This document shows positions 20,041-26,226 of a DNA stretch of 64,000 bases, piece after piece. Under the pieces are notes generated by a model. It ran no database searches. It saw only the letters and a list, made by a program, of their open reading frames with translations, and was not told the DNA's origin. This DNA is from Acidobacteria bacterium Ga0074141. Lineage in GTDB: Bacteria > Acidobacteriota > Blastocatellia > Pyrinomonadales > Pyrinomonadaceae. A program made the position numbers and the translations under genes. The stretch's first letter is position 1. Each line of letters starts with the position of its first letter. The DNA lies in NCBI GenBank assembly GCA_001464665.1, contig LNDP01000015.1, positions 434,001 through 498,000 on the forward strand, given 5' to 3'.

Positions 20041-20870
20041 GTCCGGCACCGAAGCTTTAACAGATTAGGCTCACCCATCGCTTGCTGAATCGCCGTGTAG
20101 CGCTGTGAGGATCGATGGTAGGCCCACACGTACAGATCACGCATCAAACTGATATCGGTTTTTTCATAAACAACGAGCAGAGCCTTTACGTATGCAGCTT
20201 GATCGACATCGGTGAACGAAAGCGGCCTCAGGTTTTCTCTGACGAGAGGGATGTTAGCAACAAGCCTTGCCGTCCGCTTGTTCACATCCTCAAATGCCTG
20301 TAGGTACGATAGGTGAACGATCGAAAACAATGATTGCTCGAAAGGATCATTTATCTCGTTAACTTTTTCTACGAACAAATCGAAACATTCATTAAGCACC
20401 TGCGGATTTTCGAGGGGTACATAAGTCGATCCTCCGATGGCTACCGCGATACTTCGTACTCGGCCCGATGCCGCTGGGTCGCCCAGCAGGTTCTCGGAAA
20501 GCAATGCATGAATACTGCGAATTTCCTGAGAAGTAATCCGTTCCTCCTGCGCGGATTCGACAATATACTCGATCGCCGATTTGTGGTTCAGGATCATCTG
20601 GGCCTCGGCGACATCTTTGCCGCTAGCCGTTTCGCCCAACTCGATCAATCGCTTTGTTTCGAGCAGGGAATATGTGTTTCCCTCCAGCCTGCTTGAGTTC
20701 CAAGAAAGGTCGATCAAAAGTCTGGTGAGTATGTTCCGAGCGTAGGTGCCTGCGGGACGCTCTACTGCTTCCACCTGTCCGACCGCGAGTAATCGGTTGC
20801 GCTGCTCCGGTGACAGATAGTAGCTTTTGTTTGGTTCGTACGCTCGCAAGAAATCCTGGTCGTATCCCAC
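19818..20870 (-). CDS. Fic-domain protein with altered active-site motif
   Basis: 350 residues from the GTG at 20870, but the true N-terminus probably lies further up, joined to the helix-turn-helix gene at 20992-21210: the frame above the GTG reads GIELSSESKRFLDYVAQSTN, which continues the family's N-terminal pattern. The Fic motif reads LQAFEDVNKRTARL: the catalytic His of HxFx[DE]GN is Gln and the Gly is Val, a known subgroup whose AMP-transfer activity is uncertain. The inhibitory helix motif SSRLEGN ([ST]xxxE[GN]) is present at about residues 54-61. Likely a regulator or toxin-type NMP transferase of the mobile element. Divergent from the recombinase at 21653. Confidence 0.85.
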   Translation of the reverse strand: MGYDQDFLRAYEPNKSYYLSPEQRNRLLAVGQVEAVERPAGTYARNILTRLLIDLSWNSSRLEGNTYSLLETKRLIELGETASGKDVAEAQMILNHKSAIEYIVESAQEERITSQEIRSIHALLSENLLGDPAASGRVRSIAVAIGGSTYVPLENPQVLNECFDLFVEKVNEINDPFEQSLFSIVHLSYLQAFEDVNKRTARLVANIPLVRENLRPLSFTDVDQAAYVKALLVVYEKTDISLMRDLYVWAYHRSSQRYTAIQQAMGEPNLLKLRCRTAIQEIVRSIILEKVPGERVVDEIRELLNAQNIPEAEREDVFNLVENEFISLHDGNAARFKVRPSEFEAWKLLQ

Positions 20871-20991
20871 AGGCGTTCGCTCGTTGGTGCTTTGAGCAAC
20901 GTAGTCTAAAAAGCGTTTTGATTCAGACGAGAGCTCGATCCCCCTAAAAGAATCATCGCCTCCCTGAGCGGGCGATGTCTCAGGAGCGGGG

Positions 20992-21210
20992 TCAACATTC
21001 TGGATTGCGAGCGCATGCTCTGACCGTACATAGACCCGCGAGCGGTTTTTCCAGCGATTTCAGGGCTCGTTGAATCGCTTTCCTCTCAGTATCGTCGTCC
21101 GCGGACACTCCCACAACTCCGGCGATTGAACGGATGCTGACCTCTGGTTCTTTAGCCAGCAGGTTCAAGATCAGAGTTTCAAGCTTTGCGGTTTTATTTC
21201 TGTCCGGCAT
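20992..21210 (-). CDS. Helix-turn-helix N-terminal part of the HTH-Fic gene (frame-split)
   Basis: 72 residues as read: KLETLILNLLAKEPEVSIRS and the following segment form a small winged-helix or HTH-type domain, and after LKSLE the frame runs into a short unrelated tail ending at 20992. At the run of five A in CTGGAAAAACC (minus strand, at about 21046-21050) removal of one A would join this frame through NRSRVYVRSEHALAIQN to the Fic protein. So this and fic are probably one gene interrupted by a one-base insertion, or by a sequence error. The ATG at 21210 is directly followed by the conserved domain. Palindromic sites lie 20-130 bases upstream. Confidence 0.7.
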   Translation of the reverse strand: MPDRNKTAKLETLILNLLAKEPEVSIRSIAGVVGVSADDDTERKAIQRALKSLEKPLAGLCTVRACARNPEC

Positions 21211-21230
21211 GGATTAATCAACCTTTAATC

Positions 21231-21340
21231 AGGACATATCGTGTCCTAATTACGCTAATCAGGACATTATGCGACCCTTACGACATTAAATCAAGACAAA
21301 TTCGTCCAGCTGCAGCAAACTAGGACATAGTAATGTCCTA
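21231..21340. promoter_or_regulatory. Palindromic operator cluster (AGGACAT / ATGTCCT)
   Basis: Three related sites lie between the divergent HTH-Fic and recombinase genes: AGGACATATCGTGTCCT (21231-21247), a half site AGGACAT (21261-21267), and the palindrome TAGGACATAGTAATGTCCTA (21321-21340, 8-bp arms). The same element set is found before the second recombinase. Position and symmetry suggest a dimeric repressor site, most simply for the HTH domain encoded next to it (autoregulation). This is inference. Confidence 0.65.
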
Positions 21341-21652
21341 ATTGCTGATTCAAAATGATCCGTCGATTTCCGCGTCCTCCTTATTTCAAGTTGGCAACGC
21401 TATCGACGCTACCCGGTTCAAAACTGCACCACTGGCTCGAAATCAATCCTGTTTCCCGCTCCATCGGTGCACAAACAGCACACCTGCCTTTCCAATACCT
21501 ATTTTTACACGGTTCGACCGCTCACTGGTACGGCATAAAGTTTGCCAAAAGCTAAACAAAAGCGGTTGACAGGGTTGTGTCGGGCCGAGTCCTGGTCGTC
21601 GTTCGACAAACAATGTGAAGTGTTTGGAAACCTCCGATTCCACGTTATCGAA

Positions 21653-22834
21653 ATGAAGCTATACAAACAGCCTAACGGGAAAACATGGTCGATGCGGTTC
21701 GTGTTTGAGGGGCGTCGGGTCGAGCGGTCTACAGGTTTCACGAACAAAAGAAAGGCGGAGGCATACGCAGAGGCCTTCCGAACACGGCTGCGGAACGAAG
21801 GCGTAGCATTCCTCGAGAAGAAGGATTATCCCACGTTCAAGAAGGCGATTGAAGACTTCCTTGAGTGGTCCGCTACCAGGCAGAAGACGAACACTACTAA
21901 ACGATACAAGACGGCGTCGACGGCTTTGGTCGAGCACTTCGGAAGAATGCGTGTGAACCTGATCGGGAAGTCGCAGATCGAGGGTTTCATCACTTGGAGA
22001 AGATCGCAGGTCGTTACGGCCGGCGGGGTGAGGCCGAAATCCGGCAAGCCGAAGAAGCTGAAACGGAAGATCTCCAACGCCACGGTGAACAGGGAACTCG
22101 CGTGCCTGAAGAAGGTGTTTAGCAATCTCGTTGCGGATGGGGTGCTTTCATCAAACCCAGCCAGATTCGTGGAGTTTCTTCCAGAGGACAATGAGTCCGG
22201 GCGCGTCTTAAACCGCGACGAAGAGCAGCTTTACCTTTCTGCGGCGTCACAGCCATTGCGCGATTACGCGGTGCTGCTCATTGAGACGGGCGTGCGCCCG
22301 AACGAACTGTGCAGACTCGGGGTCCGGGATGTTCATCTCGAAGGTGACAGACCCTATCTCGTGATCACGGACGGGAAGACGAAGGCAGCGAGAAGATCGA
22401 TCCCGCTATCGAAGCGGGCATGGGAGGTCCTGTCAGTTCGTCTCCACGACGCAAAAGGGAAGTACGTCTTCCCCGGTGGCAGAGGAGGAAGCGACCCGAA
22501 CAGTCCGGCCCTAAAATTCAGCAATGCTCATTACGGAACCCTTAAACGAAGCGAGATCGATGGTCTTAATCGAAGTGGGACAGAAGGAGCGTGCACTCAA
22601 TATTCGTTCAGGCACACCTTCGCGACCCGGTTCCTAGAACGCCGACCTGGCGATCTTCTCACGCTCGCTGCTTTGCTTGGACACTCAAGCCTTCGAATCC
22701 ACAAATTCGAAGCGATAAGGTCGATGGAAGAAAAGCCATCTGACACGGCGCTGGCTCAAATGGTCGATGCAGATTCACTAGGAGAGGACTTAAGTGAAGT
22801 GGCTAACCCTCGAATCGCTACCTTTCCGTCGTGA
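21653..22834 (+). CDS. int: Tyrosine recombinase (integrase), copy 1, lacking the nucleophile segment
   Basis: 393 residues from the ATG at 21653. The start is chosen because homology to copy 2 is in frame only from MKLYKQPNGK; upstream the two copies differ by frame-changing indels. It has an N-terminal DNA-contact domain, a SAM-like core-binding domain (about 55-175), and a catalytic domain with ETGVRPNEL (Arg I) and SFRHTFATRFLE (His-x-x-Arg). After LLGHSSLRI the expected segment with the catalytic Tyr (of the type VMKYVHPTxx) is missing and the chain goes straight to HKFEAIRS. It is therefore probably inactive. About 90% identical to copy 2 by hand count. Confidence 0.88.
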   Translation: MKLYKQPNGKTWSMRFVFEGRRVERSTGFTNKRKAEAYAEAFRTRLRNEGVAFLEKKDYPTFKKAIEDFLEWSATRQKTNTTKRYKTASTALVEHFGRMRVNLIGKSQIEGFITWRRSQVVTAGGVRPKSGKPKKLKRKISNATVNRELACLKKVFSNLVADGVLSSNPARFVEFLPEDNESGRVLNRDEEQLYLSAASQPLRDYAVLLIETGVRPNELCRLGVRDVHLEGDRPYLVITDGKTKAARRSIPLSKRAWEVLSVRLHDAKGKYVFPGGRGGSDPNSPALKFSNAHYGTLKRSEIDGLNRSGTEGACTQYSFRHTFATRFLERRPGDLLTLAALLGHSSLRIHKFEAIRSMEEKPSDTALAQMVDADSLGEDLSEVANPRIATFPS

Positions 22835-22919
22835 GAGATCGCCAAAGACCTTGCGTTGATCAGCACGATCACTCCTACGCTTTGCCGTTCCGAATTTTCT
22901 GGTCCTGTTCTCAAGCCCT

Positions 22920-23160
22920 TTAGACGTTTGCATCAAGATCACGCCGGAGTCTTGAAATTTCTCTTTGGGGCGGGGCTCCAAACTGCTTTTTATGGTCACG
23001 GTTGAAATAGGCCGGGTCCTGGTATCCTACGCGGGACCCTGCAGAAGTGGCATCCACACCCGATCATAAGTCTGCGGGCCTGCTGGGGCGAACCTGCTGA
23101 TGATACTGGAGTGGGCTCATCGCGGTTGCTGACATGAACTGGTGGAGGAACCCGGAGACG
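22920..23160 (-). pseudogene. AraC-family regulator, C-terminal remnant
   Basis: Minus-strand reading gives the AraC/XylS C-terminal helix-turn-helix in three frames: FLHQFMSATAMSPLQYHQQV, then QARRLMIG, then SAGSRVGYQDPAYFNRDHKK followed by QFGAPPQ and a stop at 22920-22922. At least two frameshifts separate the pieces, and the sensor domain is missing. It directly abuts the remnant of an NAD(P)-binding protein on the other strand; such divergent AraC/NmrA pairs are common in bacteria. Confidence 0.78.
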
Positions 23161-23170
23161 CTCGTGCCTA

Positions 23171-23602
23171 GTCAAGGAAGATGTTCTGCTTCTTGAGGAA
23201 CTTGAGAAGCCAATCATCGGCCAGGACATCGTCTACGCAAATCTCGCCGGCGAACTCGAAGCAATGGCGCAAACCATGGTCCTGGCGATGACGAACCAGA
23301 ACGTCCGACGACTAATCTTCATCCGTTCTGTTGGAATCTATGAAGCTCTACTGCGCATGTTCTTGGTCCCGTATCGCAGTGTTTCCGACGTGATCGAGAT
23401 GTCGCGGCTTGATTACACAGTACTTCGCCCAACCTGGTTTAGTGACACTGACGAAATGGATTACGAAACAACGACGAAGGGAGAGCCCGAGAAGGGTTCA
23501 GTAATCTCGAAGAAAAGTTTTGCGGCTCTCATCGCCGACAACATCGACAATCCGAGCAAATTTTTTCGGCGGAGCATCGGTGTTAATAAGCCGAGCTCCT
23601 AG
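23171..23602 (+). pseudogene. NmrA-like NAD(P)-binding protein (SDR), truncated remnant
   Basis: The frame reads IGQDIVYANLAGELEAMAQ, then RRLIFIRSVGIYEA, then DYTVLRPTWFSDTDEMDYET and GVNKPSS. This matches the middle and end of NmrA-like atypical short-chain dehydrogenases. The N-terminal Rossmann GxxGxxG is absent, and the part after GIY that is usually about 20 residues longer is contracted. An ATG at 23264 could start a 112-residue product, but it would lack the cofactor site. Forms a decayed divergent pair with the AraC remnant. Confidence 0.75.
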
Positions 23603-23670
23603 TTTAGCGACGGTCCGGCGCAGAACGCGGAGCACAGAAGACACAGGCGGAAAATTAAGTTTCCAGTTTT

Positions 23671-23785
23671 CGAGCTTTCGCATTCATCCTTTGCATGCCG
23701 CATTCGGCATTTGCTGGAGCTTGCATTCCTTAGTCACGGGCCTCGCACATTTGCCGGCTTTCGCATTTGGGCGAGCTCGCATTTC
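23671..23785. repeat. Imperfect tandem repeat, AATGCGAAAGC-type units
   Basis: Read on the minus strand, units beginning AATGCGA or AATGCAA recur seven times, several of them 16 bases long (for example AATGCGAAAGCCGGCA and AATGCGAGCTCGCCCA). They lie right after the stop of the gene at 23786. The unit length varies (7 to 24), so the array is degenerate. No protein is supported across it. Confidence 0.55.
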
Positions 23786-26077
23786 CTACCGCTCGGGTTT
23801 CTGCCTGCGATCAAGCAATAAAATATCGTGGCGCCAGCTGCCTTGTGTATAGAGTATTTCCTTTGCATCCGGTGAAACGCGGAAGTCGGCGATCGGCTCG
23901 GGCCCGAGGTCAAGCAAAAACTTCGGGTCCGAACCATCGAGATTTATCTGCCAGAGTGTGTGGGTCTTTCGCTTTGGTTCTTTGGCGACAAGATTGAATG
24001 AGTCTTGGGCTGCATCCCATGCGATATCGATGATCTCGGCCCAGCCTGCGCCGAAATTGAACGAGCGTTTCTCTTTAGCGTCTGCTAAAGATGATACGAC
24101 CAACTCATTGCTTCCAACCGCAAAATGGGCGACTTTCGTCGCATCGGGTGCGATAGCAAATTCTGCGGCTCGGGTGTCGAGCACCGGCTCAGGCTCACCG
24201 CCGTTTACCTGCACTCGATAGAGAGTTCGGTGAATCGCATGATGATAAAAAAGCCACTCATTGTCTTGTGATAGGCGAAGCGGGAATCCGCCATTGGCAT
24301 CTGTGATCTTTACTTGTTCGCTGCCGTCTAAGTTCATCCTCCATATATCCATCACGCCCGAGCGGTTAGAACTGAAAAAGATATACCTAGAATCATCGGG
24401 AACATACGGGTGACGGTCCTGACTCTCGGCATTAGTTAACTGGCGAAGGTTCGAATTGTCTCGGTCTATGCTCCAGATCGCGTTGTTCCCGCTTTTGGGG
24501 GACGAGAACACGATGCGTTGATCAGCAGCAAAGACTGCATACATAGCAGGCGAAATAGGACGAAAACGATGCGGAGAGTCGATCGAGCCGATCTTTAACC
24601 TGAAATCCTCCCGAACGGTCGTCGCAAGAAACTTGTGCTTGTCGCGGGACACGCTGATCTGGTTGTAGCTCTCTGCGTCTTGAGTTACCTGAAGCTCACT
24701 ACCCGATGTGATCTCCCACAGATCATACTTTATGTTCGGGGACTTAGCCGCTGCGGCGAAAATGCTGGCCGAGTCCGGTGACCAAACGAGCGAGCGAATA
24801 TTGAAGAAACGCCTGTCCGCGAAAATTTCCTCTCGGCCGGAATCGATATCAACGACTGCGAGAGAGAAATCGTTAGATCCCGTATGTGATTGTCCAACGG
24901 CGAACGCAATGCGCTTGCCGTCAGGTGAGATCGAGTGAGCAGAAATTCCAATAGGCTTTGGTTTGGAAACGATCTTTCTTTCGTTTGCTCCGGTCTTTGC
25001 GTCTGCGACCCAGAGCGAGCAAAAGTCATTTTCGTCGCGTTCGCACCGAACAAATGAGATCAAATTTCCGTCGTCGGAAACATCTATCCATCCTTCTGTA
25101 CCGCCTGTTATCTTAAAGGGAACCCCACCGGCAGTCGGTGCCCGATAAATATCAAAGGCAGGTAGCGGGACGGTTTTCGGCCTTCGCGCAAAATAGACGA
25201 ACCCGTCGTCGGGCCCAAACTTTAAACCGCCGTAGTTAACGTCACCGGCCGACAGTATTTCGAGATTGTTCTTCGATTCAAGATCTCGAAGCCAGATGCT
25301 CTCCGGCTCGTTACCGAGTCCTTTCGAATAGATCACCTTTGTACCGTCCGGTGAGAGCTTTGCATGAACAGTATTGTCTGAAAGGCTTAGCCGGGTGGCC
25401 GTAAACGCTGCATTGAGATTCAGCACTGGAGCGTTGGCATGCACCGGCGTCGGACTGCTCTCAGACGATGACCTCATCTGGCTCAGTGAATATAGTGAAA
25501 CAACGGACAAGAACGCAAAGCCCAAGATTCCAATGGCGAGATACTCAAGCCTTACGTGACGATTTTTGGGGATGGCGGGCTGTTTCGATCGATCTGTCGA
25601 ATTCTCGTGAGTCGCTGTGGCGGAAATGGCTGCTACAGACGGTACATCTGTAGGCACCTGAACAGTTCCCGCAAGATCGACGTTACTAACGGATCCATTA
25701 AGTAACTCCGGCCTATGGGGCGGAGCATCGCCGTTTTGCCGGTTTCGAGTTATCTCGTTGACTGCGCCGACGAATCGGTATCCACGCTTAGGGACGGTCT
25801 GAATAAAGTCTTGTGCTTTTGAATCGTCACCGATGGCGTTTCGTATTGACCAAATACACCAGGAAACCGCGGACTCCTCAACAAACGAACCATGCCAAAC
25901 GGTTTCCATCAGTTTGGCTTTATCGACCAATTGTCCCTGGTTCTCAACCAGCAGGACAAGGGTCGCAAAGGCTTTCGGGGTAAGGCGGACCGCGACCTCC
26001 TCCTTGCTCAAAATACCTTCTGAAGGATCCAGCCGGAACCCGCCAAACTCATAGATCTTCCCCTTTTTTTCTGACAT
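23786..26077 (-). CDS. One-component regulator: winged helix, membrane segment, PD40 propeller (second)
   Basis: 763 residues with the same design as the gene at 16955: an OmpR-type winged helix (residues about 8-105: GGFRLDPSEGILSKEEVAVR ... QTVPKRGYRFVG), a proline-rich linker, one membrane segment at about 180-200 (LAIGILGFAFLSVVSLYSLS), and TolB/PD40 blades to the end (KLSPDGTKVIYSK, SPDGKRIAFAVG, VPDDSRYIFFSSNR). The two share layout but little close sequence, so they are paralogues rather than recent copies. An array of phased direct repeats precedes the start, suggesting that it binds its own promoter and that of the divergent S74 gene. Confidence 0.86.
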   Translation of the reverse strand: MSEKKGKIYEFGGFRLDPSEGILSKEEVAVRLTPKAFATLVLLVENQGQLVDKAKLMETVWHGSFVEESAVSWCIWSIRNAIGDDSKAQDFIQTVPKRGYRFVGAVNEITRNRQNGDAPPHRPELLNGSVSNVDLAGTVQVPTDVPSVAAISATATHENSTDRSKQPAIPKNRHVRLEYLAIGILGFAFLSVVSLYSLSQMRSSSESSPTPVHANAPVLNLNAAFTATRLSLSDNTVHAKLSPDGTKVIYSKGLGNEPESIWLRDLESKNNLEILSAGDVNYGGLKFGPDDGFVYFARRPKTVPLPAFDIYRAPTAGGVPFKITGGTEGWIDVSDDGNLISFVRCERDENDFCSLWVADAKTGANERKIVSKPKPIGISAHSISPDGKRIAFAVGQSHTGSNDFSLAVVDIDSGREEIFADRRFFNIRSLVWSPDSASIFAAAAKSPNIKYDLWEITSGSELQVTQDAESYNQISVSRDKHKFLATTVREDFRLKIGSIDSPHRFRPISPAMYAVFAADQRIVFSSPKSGNNAIWSIDRDNSNLRQLTNAESQDRHPYVPDDSRYIFFSSNRSGVMDIWRMNLDGSEQVKITDANGGFPLRLSQDNEWLFYHHAIHRTLYRVQVNGGEPEPVLDTRAAEFAIAPDATKVAHFAVGSNELVVSSLADAKEKRSFNFGAGWAEIIDIAWDAAQDSFNLVAKEPKRKTHTLWQINLDGSDPKFLLDLGPEPIADFRVSPDAKEILYTQGSWRHDILLLDRRQKPER

Positions 26078-26084
26078 TTATGCC

Positions 26085-26128
26085 TATAAAGGAACTTTAA
26101 AGGAAATTTCAACAAATATTAAAGGACA
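26085..26128. promoter_or_regulatory. Four 11-bp phased direct repeats (candidate winged-helix operator)
   Basis: Consecutive 11-mers: TATAAAGGAAC (26085), TTTAAAGGAAA (26096), TTTCAACAAAT (26107, degenerate) and ATTAAAGGACA (26118). AAAGGA thus recurs at 26088, 26099 and 26121, spaced 11 and 22 bases, one helical turn apart. PhoB/OmpR-type winged helices bind such head-to-tail 11-bp repeats. The array begins eight bases from the regulator's start codon and faces the divergent S74 gene. Confidence 0.6.
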
Positions 26129-26226
26129 TTCGGCATGGTGTTGAACTAATGTTCACCAAACGCCTCGACCGCATTCGCGGGCGCTTTGAGTGCCGAAATT
26201 TTATCAGTAGAAAACGAGGAAAAGCA

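Noticed and set aside
19818-21210. A classical toxin-antitoxin pair (HTH antitoxin plus Fic toxin)
   Set aside because: The two frames read as one protein split by a one-base indel: the Fic N-terminal pattern continues above its apparent start in the frame that would join the HTH. A separate antitoxin is not supported, and the inhibitory motif is inside the Fic protein.
21542-21652. Longer N-terminus of integrase copy 1
   Set aside because: The matching stretch before copy 2 is out of frame because of indels, so it is not under coding constraint; homology starts at MKLYKQPNGK.
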